Program-made: the position numbers and the translations under genes
DNA from: Pelagimonas sp.
GTDB taxonomy: Bacteria; Pseudomonadota; Alphaproteobacteria; Rhodobacterales; Rhodobacteraceae
DNA length: 51,509 nt
Direction: 5' to 3'
Assembly (NCBI GenBank): GCA_025210455.1
Contig: JAOARQ010000005.1
Coordinates: 1-51,509, forward strand
In this document: piece by piece, positions 36,925 to 47,341 of the stretch
Layout: each line of letters starts with the position of its first letter
How positions within the stretch are numbered: position 1 is the first letter of the stretch
The notes under the pieces: generated by a model
Database searches by the model: none
Seen by the model: the letters and a program-made list of their open reading frames with translations, nothing else
Told to the model about the DNA's origin: nothing

Positions 36925-37752
36925 TCAGGCCACAGGCCGGGTGTCCTTGGTCAGATCCAGCACGCGGTAATCTGAGGCATCAAACTGCGCCACATCCGGG
37001 CCTTTGATCAGGGCAACATCCTGACCTGCAATGGAAATCACCTTTCCATCTGCGGTATCGCGAATAGCCGTGTTATCCGCCTGCGCCGGCGCAAGCGTAG
37101 GATTGGTCACCTCGACCGAGACAAAATCCCCTTTGGTGAAGTCATTCACCACCACCATTTCATTGGTGTCATTGGGAACGATCAGCACCCCAAAGGTGTC
37201 GCTCCCTTCGCCGCCCGTCAGCACATCCCCATAATCCCCTGCCAGCGTGTCATTACCTGCGCCACCCCAAAGCAGATCCCCACTGGGGCCACGGTCAGTG
37301 AACTGTTCTTTGCCGATCAGCAGATCGTTCCCGTCGCCGCCATACAGTTGGTCGTGCCCGCCGGACCCCCAAATGGTATCCTGCCCCTCATCGCCAAACA
37401 ACGTATCGTTCCCAGCACTATAGACTAACTTGCCATTCTCAGCGGCCACGTCTGAAATCTGATCATCCCCTGCCCCGCCACGCACCTCATCAGATCCCCG
37501 ACCCACGAGAATGGTTTCGTCTTTCTCTGTTCCGGCAATTCTGTCCTGCTCTGTCAGCCCAACAATTTGCTGACCATCTTCGGAAACAACGGTGCTTGGG
37601 CCTTGATTTTCCTGCGACTGCGCACCGTTTTCCGGGGTATTGGCAGAATCCGCATCCCCACCGGATTCGCTGCTGGCGTCACCGCCAGATCCACCCGCAC
37701 CCATGGCCCCCATCAATAGGCCGCCCAATAGCACCGCCAAAATACCCGTCAT
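36925..37752 (-). CDS. RTX-type calcium-binding repeat protein
   Basis: A 275-residue protein. An N-terminal hydrophobic segment (MTGILAVLLGGLLMGAMGA) is followed by a Gly/Ser/Asp/Gln-rich linker (to about 60), then nonapeptide-type GGxGxDxL repeats from about residue 85 to 190 (RGGAGDDQI, GDEGQDTIWG, GGDGNDLLIG, GGAGNDTLAG, GGEGSDTFGV). The C-terminal ~80 residues match the end domain of many roseobacter RTX proteins (VNDFTKGDFVSVEV). RTX proteins usually leave by type I secretion; an N-terminal hydrophobic anchor instead suggests membrane or periplasm. No secretion genes are adjacent. Confidence 0.8.
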   Translation of the reverse strand: MTGILAVLLGGLLMGAMGAGGSGGDASSESGGDADSANTPENGAQSQENQGPSTVVSEDGQQIVGLTEQDRIAGTEKDETILVGRGSDEVRGGAGDDQISDVAAENGKLVYSAGNDTLFGDEGQDTIWGSGGHDQLYGGDGNDLLIGKEQFTDRGPSGDLLWGGAGNDTLAGDYGDVLTGGEGSDTFGVLIVPNDTNEMVVVNDFTKGDFVSVEVTNPTLAPAQADNTAIRDTADGKVISIAGQDVALIKGPDVAQFDASDYRVLDLTKDTRPVA

Positions 37753-37870
37753 CGCTTATCCTATCTGCAAAGGTCTATGCAGATGGCTAAGCGTCACTCC
37801 CTAAAATTTCGGATTTGATCGCCAGGATTTTATCTTTGATTTTAGTAAAATACGCCGACAATCCAACGGC

Positions 37871-38296
37871 TCAGCATTCATCCTGCCCTAACAGAAGCAC
37901 CCAGATATCCCCTTCGGCACGGACCAGCCCATAGTCAACCACCCTGGGTAAGATCATGTTTTTACGCTGGTTTGCACTATGCACCCAACCGCCCATCACA
38001 GCATGAAGCGTGGTGTGCCCGCGGGCGATGTTTTCAGAGACCTGGCAGCCCTGATAGCCCGCCGCGCGGGCGCGTTCAAAGGCCGTGCTGCCGTCAGATC
38101 CCTGATGATCAAAGAAACCTTGTTCAGACATATCCAGCGCATGTCGCATGGCCGCGCGTTCCAAAGCAGAGGAGGCCTGCACCTCACCCAACCCCAGCTC
38201 CGCGCGCAATCCATTTAACAGCTGGCGCACCTGCTGGGCCTGCGCGGGCATCGCCAGTATCCCTAGCAACACAAAGGCAAAACTGTATCGGCGCAT
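37871..38296 (-). CDS. CAP-domain (SCP-like) secreted protein
   Basis: A 141-residue protein with signal peptide (MRRYSFAFVLLGILAMPAQA-QQ). The CAP fold is indicated by LERAAMRHALDMSEQGFFDHQG (first histidine), YQGCQVSENIARG and MGGWVHSANQRKNMIL. In most bacterial CAP proteins the last block reads WxxSxxHR; here Gln replaces that second histidine, so the usual metal/catalytic-type site is incomplete. Two cysteines near residues 84 and 141 could form a disulfide. Function of bacterial CAP proteins is mostly unknown. Confidence 0.85.
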   Translation of the reverse strand: MRRYSFAFVLLGILAMPAQAQQVRQLLNGLRAELGLGEVQASSALERAAMRHALDMSEQGFFDHQGSDGSTAFERARAAGYQGCQVSENIARGHTTLHAVMGGWVHSANQRKNMILPRVVDYGLVRAEGDIWVLLLGQDEC

Positions 38297-38311
38297 GATT
38301 GTTCCCGGTTG

Positions 38312-39646
38312 TCACACAGCCAGTTCTAACGCCATCCGATTTTGCTGCTCAATAGCCTTTTCCAGATCAAAGCTGACGATCCGCCCATCCCGGACAATCT
38401 GCCGCCCCTCAACCAAAAGATGTTTCACCCGGGTTGGCCCCGCCAACAGCAGCGCAGCCGGATCCCAACTGCCCGCGCTGTCGATGCCCGTCACATCCCA
38501 AAGCGCCAGATCTGCCCGTTTACCGACAGCAATCTGCCCACAATCATGCCGCCCGAGCACTTCAGCACCGCCGCGTGTGGCAATGCGCAGCGCTTCGCGC
38601 GCGCTCATGGCGTCGGCCCCCTGCGCAACACGCTGCAACAACATGCTTTGCCGCGCCTCCAAAATCATATTGCCCGCGTCATTGCTGGCCGATCCATCCA
38701 CGCCCAGCCCCACCTTGACGCCCGCATCACGCATCGCCCGAACAGGGGCAATACCAGATCCAAGACGGCAGTTCGAACAGGGGCAATGGGCAACACCAGT
38801 CCGCGATCTGGCAAACAAATCAATCTCTTGTCCGTCCAGCTTTACGCAATGGGCGTGCCAGACATCATCCCCAGTCCAGCCAAGCTCTTCGGCATATTGC
38901 CCGGGTCGGCAGCCGAACTGCGCCTGACTATAGGCGATATCTTCTTCGTTTTCCGCCAGATGGGTGTGCAACATCACGCCTTTGTCACGCGCCAAAAGCG
39001 CGGCATCGCGCATCAATTCGCGGCTGACCGAAAAAGGCGAACAGGGCGCCACTCCGACACGCACCATCGCGCCCTCGCGCGGATCGTGAAAACCATCAAT
39101 GACGCGGATGCAGTCTTCCAGAATATCTGCTTCGCGTTCAACCAGCCCATCCGGCGGCAGACCTCCGGCACTTTCGCCAATGCTCATGGCGCCACGTGTG
39201 GGATGAAAGCGCAGGCCAACCTCGGCGGCGGCATGGATCGTATCTTCAAGCCGCGCGCCATTGGGATAGAGATACAGATGGTCTGAACTGGTGGTGCACC
39301 CCGAAAGGGCCAGCTCCGCCAGCCCAATCTGCGCCGAAGTAAACATGTGTTCTGGGCCAAAGCGCGACCAGATCGGATAGAGCGTTTTCAACCAGCCGAA
39401 CAGCAGCGCATCCTGCCCACCGGGTACGGCGCGGGTCAGGGTCTGATACAGATGGTGATGGGTGTTCACCAAACCCGGGGTCACCACGCAATCCTGTGCA
39501 AGAATAGCCTCGCCAGAGCTGGTCAGATCGCAGCCGATTTCAGCAATCACCCCATCTTTCAGGCGAATATCCACACCTGAAAATTCCCGCCCCCCATCAT
39601 CCATGGTCAGAAGGGTTTTGGCGTTTTTAATCAATAGCTCAGTCAT
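38312..39646 (-). CDS. 8-oxoguanine deaminase-like amidohydrolase
   Basis: A 444-residue zinc amidohydrolase of the 8-oxoguanine/hydroxydechloroatrazine deaminase group. Metal ligands: VVTPGLVNTHHHLYQTLTR (HxH), HTHLAENEEDI, WHAHCVKL and GLGVDGSASND. The NTHHHLYQ and HLAENEEDI signatures match the 8-oxoguanine deaminase subgroup better than guanine deaminase. ATG at 39646 has GAGGA upstream. The neighbouring guaD on the other strand suggests disposal of oxidised and normal guanine. The triazine-hydrolase alternative is less likely in this context. Confidence 0.85.
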   Translation of the reverse strand: MTELLIKNAKTLLTMDDGGREFSGVDIRLKDGVIAEIGCDLTSSGEAILAQDCVVTPGLVNTHHHLYQTLTRAVPGGQDALLFGWLKTLYPIWSRFGPEHMFTSAQIGLAELALSGCTTSSDHLYLYPNGARLEDTIHAAAEVGLRFHPTRGAMSIGESAGGLPPDGLVEREADILEDCIRVIDGFHDPREGAMVRVGVAPCSPFSVSRELMRDAALLARDKGVMLHTHLAENEEDIAYSQAQFGCRPGQYAEELGWTGDDVWHAHCVKLDGQEIDLFARSRTGVAHCPCSNCRLGSGIAPVRAMRDAGVKVGLGVDGSASNDAGNMILEARQSMLLQRVAQGADAMSAREALRIATRGGAEVLGRHDCGQIAVGKRADLALWDVTGIDSAGSWDPAALLLAGPTRVKHLLVEGRQIVRDGRIVSFDLEKAIEQQNRMALELAV

Positions 39647-39732
39647 GTGGTCCTCACAGCCCTTTTCGGTGAGAACCAAGCCCCGGGCGCCAGAAAAGGG
39701 AAGGACGCGCCCGGTGTTGTGTCAGACCCGCC

Positions 39733-40533
39733 TCAACGGTTGAGGACCTCCAACGCGGCCGCGTGGATGTCTGCATTCGCCGCCGCAAGCGCGCGCCCGC
39801 CGTTATGGGCTGGGCCACCCTGCCAGTCGGTGACGATACCACCCGCTGCTTCGATCACAGCAATTGGCGCCTGAATGTCGTAAGAGTTTAACCCGGCTTC
39901 GATCACAAGATCAATCTGCCCCGCCGCCAAAAGCGCATAGGCGTAGCAATCCATACCATAGCGCACCAGCTTGACCTGTTTCGCAACCCGGTGAAAGGCA
40001 GCGCCCTCTTCCGGGCGGCCCACTTCGGGGAAGGTTGTGAATAAAATCGCGTCATCCAAAGACTTGGTGCTGCGCGTTGTCAGAACGCCCTGCCCATGGG
40101 GACCGCACCAGCTGGCCTGCCCAAGACCACCGATAAAGCGTTCCTGGATATAGGGTTGGTCAATCACCCCCAAAATCGGGCCATCGTCATCCGAGACCGC
40201 AATCAACGTGCCCCAAGTCGGAGTACCCGACATGAAACCGCGGGTGCCGTCAATCGGATCCAAGACCCAGGTCAAACCAGAGCTTCCCTCTGATCGACCA
40301 TATTCTTCGCCTAATATCGCGTCCTGAGGCCGACGTTCTGCCAGCACCAGCCGCATTTCCCGTTCGGCAGCTTTATCTGCCTCGGTGACGGGATCAAATG
40401 ACTGATCTTCCTTGTTTTCTACAGCAAGATCACTTTGGCGAAAGATCGGAAGGATCACACGTCCTGCCGCCTCAGCCATAAGCTGCGCCGTCGCTGTCAG
40501 CTCTTGCGCAAGCTCACTCTTTACGTCTGCCAT
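39733..40533 (-). CDS. hisN: Histidinol-phosphatase, inositol-monophosphatase fold
   Basis: A 266-residue Mg2+-dependent phosphatase. Motifs are DPVTEADKAAE, ILGEEYG, WVLDPIDGTRGFMSGTPTWG and the C-terminal SYDIQAPIAVIEAAGG. The 'TRGF' and 'GTPTWG' parts mark the histidinol-phosphatase (HisN) subgroup rather than SuhB. It probably supplies the penultimate step of histidine synthesis. It is 86 bases upstream of the deaminase gene and in the same direction. Confidence 0.9.
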   Translation of the reverse strand: MADVKSELAQELTATAQLMAEAAGRVILPIFRQSDLAVENKEDQSFDPVTEADKAAEREMRLVLAERRPQDAILGEEYGRSEGSSGLTWVLDPIDGTRGFMSGTPTWGTLIAVSDDDGPILGVIDQPYIQERFIGGLGQASWCGPHGQGVLTTRSTKSLDDAILFTTFPEVGRPEEGAAFHRVAKQVKLVRYGMDCYAYALLAAGQIDLVIEAGLNSYDIQAPIAVIEAAGGIVTDWQGGPAHNGGRALAAANADIHAAALEVLNR

Positions 40534-40637
40534 AATCGCCCCTCAGTTTATCGTCCACGAGGGGTGGTATCGCAGTACCAAACCCGGCTCAAGTCCAAGC
40601 AACAGGTCCCTGTATCGGCCCTGTTCAGGACAGGTCT

Positions 40638-41018
40638 TCAGGCCACGTCCGACAGAACACGTGCCAGCTCAAACAGGCGACGGCGCTGATTTTCCGGGAT
40701 CGCATAGTAGGAGCGCACCAGATCCAGGGCTTCCTTGTCCCCCAGAATATCGGCGGGCACACTATCTGCGGCTGCCTCAGCGGGCATATCTGCGTTTTCG
40801 GTTTCGATACCTTCAAAGAAGAAGCTGACCGGAACCTCAAGCGCATCCGCAATATCCCAAAGACGGGAGGCAGACACACGGTTTGCACCGGTTTCATATT
40901 TCTGGATCTGCTGGAACTTGATACCAACGCGTTCGGCCAGCTGCTGCTGCGTCATTCCGACCAGCCAGCGACGGTGGCGGATACGCTTTCCAACGTGTAC
41001 ATCAACGGGATGCGCCAT
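40638..41018 (-). CDS. XRE-family helix-turn-helix regulator
   Basis: A 126-residue protein. The N-terminal HTH is complete (VGKRIRHRRWLVGMTQQQLA, RVGIKFQQIQKYETGANRVS, residues ~9-50); the rest (DIADALEVPVSFFFEGIE..., IPENQRRRLFELARVLSD) is the ~125-residue form conserved across Alphaproteobacteria, related to phage-type repressors but chromosomal. ATG at 41018 is chosen; longer forms start in promoter sequence. It is divergent from a quinone oxidoreductase gene. Target genes are not predictable. Confidence 0.88.
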   Translation of the reverse strand: MAHPVDVHVGKRIRHRRWLVGMTQQQLAERVGIKFQQIQKYETGANRVSASRLWDIADALEVPVSFFFEGIETENADMPAEAAADSVPADILGDKEALDLVRSYYAIPENQRRRLFELARVLSDVA

Positions 41019-41286
41019 CTGTGATTTCCTGTTTAGTGGGCCGTCTGAAAAGCCCTTATGTTCAATCAAGGGCTCTTTTCGACGTATCATAAGGACCTTT
41101 GCTACATCAAAAACGGTCAAAAAATCAACCCACGCAACCTCACGGTGATGAGAAATCCCACCAAAAAACAACACAAAGTTGAATTGTAAGATTCATTGTA
41201 TCCAGTCTGGAAAATGACGTGGCGACAACAAATCAATAGGATACAGAGTGGCACAGGATCAAAACTGGTAAACGAACGGAGACCCC
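41019..41286. promoter_or_regulatory. Divergent control region, XRE regulator / quinone oxidoreductase
   Basis: A 268-base AT-rich gap. It contains AGCCCTT/AAGGGCT (41051-41074) with CTTTT on the plus-strand side, in the predicted leader of the regulator. TTGAATTGTAAG and ATTCATTGTATCC (41176-41205) are AT-rich candidate promoter sequence. No boxes are assigned. Confidence 0.35.
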
Positions 41287-42255
41287 ATGCGCGCCTTTGA
41301 AGTCACCTCACATGATTCCCCCCCCGCTATGGGTGAGCGACCGATTCCCTCGGTTATGCCGGGTGAAATCCGGATTCAGATCGCGGCCTGCGGGCTGAAC
41401 TTTGCCGATCTTCTGATGTGCAAAGGCACCTATCAGGACACCCCGGCGCTGCCCTTTGTTCTGGGCATGGAGATCTCTGGCCTTGTGGATGAAGTGGGGG
41501 ATGGGGTGACTGAATTTGCCCCCGGTGATCGGGTTGCGGTCTTTGGCGGTCAGGGGGGACTCGCGGAATACGGGTGTTATCCTGCCAACCGGGCGGTCAA
41601 GCTGCCAGACACCATGGGCTGGGTTGATGCGGCAGCTTTTCAGATTGCTTATGGCACCAGCCACCTTGCGCTGGATCACCGCGCGCGTCTGCAGCCGGGC
41701 GAAACTCTGCTGGTTCTGGGCGCAGCCGGGGGCGTTGGTCTGACTGCGGTCGAGATTGGCAAGCTCATGGGGGCCAAGGTCGTGGCCTGTGCCCGTGGCG
41801 CAGACAAGCTGGAGATCGCGCGGGCCGCAGGGGCCGATCATTTGATTGATGCCAGCACACAGGACATTCGCGCAGAAATGAAAGCGCTCGGCGGTGCGGA
41901 TGTGGTTTATGATCCGGTTGGGGGGGATCAGTTCATCGCCGCCTTCCGTGCCTGCAATCCCGAAGCCCGCGTTCTGCCCATCGGATTTGCCAGCGGAGAT
42001 GTACCGCAGATCAAAGCCAACCACCTGCTGGTGAAAAACATCACAGTCATGGGGCTGTATTGGGGCGCCTATCTGTCGTTCAATCCCAAAGCGCTGACCG
42101 GTTCGCTGGAAACGCTGATACAATGGCACGCCGAGGGCAAGATCAAACCCCATGTCAGCCAGGTCTTCCCGCTGGAACAGGCGGCCGATGGGCTAGAGAT
42201 GCTGCGCAGCCGCAAATCCACCGGCAAGGTGATCATTCAGATCCAGGATCTGTAA
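41287..42255 (+). CDS. NADPH:quinone oxidoreductase (zinc-independent MDR family)
   Basis: A 322-residue medium-chain reductase/dehydrogenase. The NADPH-binding loop LVLGAAGGVGLTAVEIGKLM is near residues 140-160; FVLGMEISGLVDEVGDGVTE and YGTSHLALDHRA are typical, and the zinc ligands of alcohol dehydrogenases are absent, which places it with quinone reductase-like enzymes. The 3' end is followed by a strong terminator lying inside the opposing gene's last codons. Confidence 0.9.
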   Translation: MRAFEVTSHDSPPAMGERPIPSVMPGEIRIQIAACGLNFADLLMCKGTYQDTPALPFVLGMEISGLVDEVGDGVTEFAPGDRVAVFGGQGGLAEYGCYPANRAVKLPDTMGWVDAAAFQIAYGTSHLALDHRARLQPGETLLVLGAAGGVGLTAVEIGKLMGAKVVACARGADKLEIARAAGADHLIDASTQDIRAEMKALGGADVVYDPVGGDQFIAAFRACNPEARVLPIGFASGDVPQIKANHLLVKNITVMGLYWGAYLSFNPKALTGSLETLIQWHAEGKIKPHVSQVFPLEQAADGLEMLRSRKSTGKVIIQIQDL

Positions 42256-42260
42256 GCCGT

Positions 42261-42289
42261 AAGACCGGGGTTATCCCCGGTCTTTCTTT
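42261..42289 (+). terminator. Terminator of the quinone oxidoreductase gene, overlapping the opposing gene
   Basis: AAGACCGGGG (42261-42270) pairs with CCCCGGTCTT (42275-42284), loop TTAT, running into TTTCTTTTT. The loop is the stop codon of the opposing oxidoreductase and its 3' stem and T-run encode that protein's terminal DKKKDRG. Confidence 0.88.
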
Positions 42290-43254
42290 TTATCGAAGGC
42301 CCAGATCTGATCAATCATCGCCTGCGTGCCTTTGCTGAACTCTAGTGGGCAGGGATAGGTCGCGCGATCCAGAACCGAGGCATTAAAGGCCTCAACCTGC
42401 CGCACATAGTGGTTTTCCGGGCCATAGTAGTAGGTCTGCTCTGGCTGACCCTTGCGCTGCAAACGCAGGGTCGCGGGCCCGTAAACAGTGGGGTTAAAGG
42501 GCGCATCGAGACGGATGATGCCTTCTTCGCCGTGAAAGACCATCTCTTGCATCGGGGCCATCCGCATCGAAACCAGCCCATCGTAATGGAACCCGGGGAA
42601 CTGCGCTGTCACATGCGAGGTGGCATCGACACCATTTTCCCGCTGGATCTGGGTCGAAAGGATTTCCAGAGGCTCCTGCCCGGTGGCAAAGCGGGTGGTG
42701 CCATAGATATAAACGCCAATGTCCGGGATGGCCCCACCTCCCAGATCTGCGCTGTTGCGGATGTTCCCGGTGTCCGCGCTGTTGTTATAGGTAAAGACAC
42801 CAGAGACCCGCGCCAGCTGCCCGATGGCACCGGATTGCAGCAGATCCCGCGCCTGATGCCATTGCGGATGATGCACCACCATATAGGCTTCGGCAGCCAG
42901 CAAGCCAGTCTCATCCCGTTTGGCAATCACCGCATCAAACTGGTCAGCCTGCATGGCCAGCGGCTTTTCCACCAACACATGTTTACCGGCCTCCAGCGCC
43001 AAAAGCGCCCATTTCACATGCAGGCTATTGGGCAGCGGAATATAGACCGCATCCACCTGAGGATCAGCCAAAAGCGCCTCATAGCTGTCATGTATGCGCA
43101 GCCCCGGTGCCATCGCTGCAAAGGGCGCAGCTTTGTCTTTAGATGAACTTGCCAGCGCCACCAGCGCCCCGCGCCGCCCTGCATGAATCGCAGGTCCCAT
43201 GTGTTCGCGGGCGAATTTCGCCGCCCCCAGAATGCCCCATCTTACATAATCCAT
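42271..43254 (-). CDS. Gfo/Idh/MocA-family oxidoreductase
   Basis: A 327-residue NAD(P)-dependent enzyme. The Rossmann part begins VRWGILGAAKFAREHMGPAI (about 4-23), followed by AVYIPLPNSLHVKWALLALEAGKHVLVEKPLA (about 71-102) with the EKP motif typical of the family, and a C-terminal domain with DIGVYIYGTTRFATGQEP. It likely oxidises or reduces a sugar or inositol derivative. The terminal Lys-rich codons overlap the convergent terminator. Confidence 0.92.
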   Translation of the reverse strand: MDYVRWGILGAAKFAREHMGPAIHAGRRGALVALASSSKDKAAPFAAMAPGLRIHDSYEALLADPQVDAVYIPLPNSLHVKWALLALEAGKHVLVEKPLAMQADQFDAVIAKRDETGLLAAEAYMVVHHPQWHQARDLLQSGAIGQLARVSGVFTYNNSADTGNIRNSADLGGGAIPDIGVYIYGTTRFATGQEPLEILSTQIQRENGVDATSHVTAQFPGFHYDGLVSMRMAPMQEMVFHGEEGIIRLDAPFNPTVYGPATLRLQRKGQPEQTYYYGPENHYVRQVEAFNASVLDRATYPCPLEFSKGTQAMIDQIWAFDKKKDRG

Positions 43255-43285
43255 ACCCTGCCCCTTTGTGTTTAGACCGTGCTCA

Positions 43286-43948
43286 TTAACCGATCAGCCG
43301 CGCTACTTCTTTGGGCAGGTCATCGAAATGATCAATCACCCCCTCTGGGTTCAGCGCTTTGACCGCATCACCGGGCGGGGCAAAGGTCACCAGAATGGAA
43401 GGCACGCCCGCAGCTTTGGCGGTATTGCGGTCTGTGTCCGAATCCCCCACCAGAAGCGACGCGTTGCGCGTGCCACCTGCGCGGTCCACCGCGGCCCAAT
43501 AGGGCGCAACATCAGGCTTGCGTGTTCTCAGCGTATCCGCCCCCACCAGCGATCCAAACAGATCCCGTGCGCCCAGCGCCTGCATCAGCTTTTCCGCCAG
43601 CCGTTCTGGTTTGTTGGTGCAGATCCCCACCGCATACCCCTGAGATCGCAGGATTTCCACCGCCTCAAGCGCGCCCGGATAAAAGACAGTATGAACGTCC
43701 AGTGCCCCTTCGTAGGCGGACAACAGCCGAGGATACCATTGATCAACCAGCGCGTCTGACAGGATCCCCGCCCGCGTCAGGCCCGCGGTCAGCATGGCCC
43801 GCCCGCCGCGCAGCGCCACGCCTGCATCCTGCTCAGGGGTCAGGCGCACGCTTTCCCCCATCTCTTCGAAACAGGTGTTCGCTGCTGCCAGTAAATCCCC
43901 GCTGGTATCCGCTAGGGTTCCGTCCAAATCAAAGATCACACACCGCAA
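43286..43948 (-). CDS. gph: Phosphoglycolate phosphatase (HAD family)
   Basis: A 220-residue HAD hydrolase. Motif I is VIFDLDGTLADTSGD (nucleophile Asp and proton donor Asp, about residues 6-8); motif II in GICTNKP, motif III lysine in LRTRKPDVAPY, and motif IV in LLVGDSDTDRNTAKAAG. The start is TTG at 43948, with AGGGGAG eight bases upstream; no ATG or GTG gives a sensible N-terminus and MRCVIFDLDG is the standard form. The last codon is close to the next gene on the same strand. It probably removes 2-phosphoglycolate. Confidence 0.9.
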   Translation of the reverse strand: MRCVIFDLDGTLADTSGDLLAAANTCFEEMGESVRLTPEQDAGVALRGGRAMLTAGLTRAGILSDALVDQWYPRLLSAYEGALDVHTVFYPGALEAVEILRSQGYAVGICTNKPERLAEKLMQALGARDLFGSLVGADTLRTRKPDVAPYWAAVDRAGGTRNASLLVGDSDTDRNTAKAAGVPSILVTFAPPGDAVKALNPEGVIDHFDDLPKEVARLIG

Positions 43949-43956
43949 GTTTGATA

Positions 43957-43963
43957 CTCCCCT
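43957..43963 (-). promoter_or_regulatory. Ribosome binding site deciding the TTG start of gph
   Basis: AGGGGAG on the minus strand, eight bases from the TTG at 43948. This supports the uncommon start and shows the longer frames upstream are not used. Confidence 0.75.
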
Positions 43964-44059
43964 GTCACATCTGGAAACTAAGCGTGAGCAAACACAGCTT
44001 GCCCTGCGCCCATGAACCGATAAAACGGCGCCAACCAAAAGACAAACCTGGATTACCTT

Positions 44060-45409
44060 ATGAGCATTTCTCTCATTGTTCTTGCGGCGGGCAAAGGCAC
44101 GCGCATGAAATCTGATTTACCGAAGGTTCTTCACCGCATCGCGCACGCGCCGATGTTGTGGCACGCTATGCGTTCAGGCGCGGCCCTTAGCCCGGAACGC
44201 TGCGTGGTTGTCGCGGGCCACGGGGCCGATCAAGTCGAAGCCAGCGCGAAAGACTTCGACCCGCAGGCGCAGATTGTTCTGCAGACTGAACAATTGGGCA
44301 CGGGCCATGCGGTGGCACAAGCCCGCCCCGCATTGGATGGGTTCGAAGGGGACGCCATCGTTCTATATGGCGACACGCCCTTTATCAGCGAGGAGACCCT
44401 TCAGGCCATGCGCGACGCGCGCGCGCATCATGATGTGGTGATCCTGGGTTTCGAAGCCGCCGATCCCGCACGCTATGGCCGCCTTGTGACCCAGGGCGAC
44501 GATTTACTGCGGATTGTCGAATTCAAAGACGCCAGCGAAGACGAGCGCGCCATCACCCTGTGTAATTCAGGCGTTGTGGCCGCCGACGCCAAAACCCTGT
44601 TCGAACTGATTGACGCTGTGGGCAATGACAATGCCAGCGGTGAATACTATCTGACAGACATCGTCGGCATTGCCCGCGACAAGGGGCTTTCTGCCACAGT
44701 GGTGCGCTGTGATGAGGCCGAAACGCTTGGGGTGAATTCCCGCGTCGATCTGGCCGCCGCCGAAGCCGCCTTTCAGGCCAGAGAGCGCCATGCTTTGCTT
44801 GAAAATGGCGTGACCATGCCCGCCCCGGAAACCGTGCATCTTGCCTGGGATACGGTGATTGGCCGTGACACCGAAATCGAACAGAATGTTGTCTTTGGCC
44901 CCGGCGTGACTGTCGAAAGCGGCGCGCAGATTCGCGCCTTTTCCCACCTGGAAGGGGCACATGTCAGCCGCGACGCCGTGGTGGGCCCCTATGCGCGCCT
45001 GCGTCCGGGTGCGGAATTGGCCGAAGGAGTCAAGATCGGCAACTTTGTCGAAATCAAAAAAGCCGTGCTGGACGAAGGGGTGAAGGTCAATCACCTGTCT
45101 TACATCGGTGATGCTGTCGTGGGCGCACGCACAAATATCGGTGCGGGCGCGGTGACATGTAATTACGATGGGGTCTTTAAACATCAGACCACCATCGGCA
45201 AAGAGGCTTTCATCGGATCGGATACGATGCTCGTCGCCCCTGTCACGCTGGGCGATGGCGCGATGACGGCCAGTGGGTCAACGATTACCAAGGATGTTCC
45301 CGCCGGGGCGATGGCGCTTGCACGTGCCGACCAAATTGTGAAACCCGGCTTCGCCACCAAACTTTTCAAAATGCTGAAAGCCCGCAAGGCGAAACAGCAA
45401 GGCAAATGA
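44060..45409 (+). CDS. glmU: Bifunctional GlcNAc-1-P uridyltransferase / glucosamine-1-P acetyltransferase
   Basis: A 449-residue enzyme making UDP-GlcNAc for peptidoglycan and lipopolysaccharide. The N-terminal uridyltransferase contains LAAGKGTRMKSDLPKVLHRI, ILQTEQLGTGHAVAQARP and ALYGDTP-like IVLYGDTPFI. The C-terminal left-handed beta-helix (from about residue 250; LEGAHVSRDAVVGPYARLRP) has the acetyltransferase active site near GKEAFIGSDTMLVAP and NIGAGAVTCNYDG. glmS follows 17 bases later, giving the two enzymes of one pathway in one transcript. Confidence 0.97.
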   Translation: MSISLIVLAAGKGTRMKSDLPKVLHRIAHAPMLWHAMRSGAALSPERCVVVAGHGADQVEASAKDFDPQAQIVLQTEQLGTGHAVAQARPALDGFEGDAIVLYGDTPFISEETLQAMRDARAHHDVVILGFEAADPARYGRLVTQGDDLLRIVEFKDASEDERAITLCNSGVVAADAKTLFELIDAVGNDNASGEYYLTDIVGIARDKGLSATVVRCDEAETLGVNSRVDLAAAEAAFQARERHALLENGVTMPAPETVHLAWDTVIGRDTEIEQNVVFGPGVTVESGAQIRAFSHLEGAHVSRDAVVGPYARLRPGAELAEGVKIGNFVEIKKAVLDEGVKVNHLSYIGDAVVGARTNIGAGAVTCNYDGVFKHQTTIGKEAFIGSDTMLVAPVTLGDGAMTASGSTITKDVPAGAMALARADQIVKPGFATKLFKMLKARKAKQQGK

Positions 45410-45426
45410 TTTAAAGGAGACCCGAA

Positions 45427-47244
<1,818 letters not shown>

Positions 47245-47264
47245 TTCTGCCAAAATAGGACATT

Positions 47265-47289
47265 AGCCCGGCCCTTGTGCCGGGCTTTT
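47265..47289 (+). terminator. Terminator of glmU-glmS
   Basis: AGCCCGGC (47265-47272) pairs with GCCGGGCT (47279-47286), six-base loop, followed by TTTT. It is 20 bases after the glmS stop codon. Confidence 0.88.
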
Positions 47290-47341
47290 GCCTTTGTGCG
47301 CAGTGCGCTAGTCTCAGTCCATTCGATGAAAAGGCCCACCC

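Noticed and set aside
38342-39286. A 314-codon plus-strand frame over the 8-oxoguanine-deaminase-like gene.
   Set aside because: Shadow of the well-supported amidohydrolase; no family features.
45410-45426. Possible glmS-type ribozyme upstream of glmS.
   Set aside because: The gap from glmU is only 17 bases and holds just the ribosome binding site.
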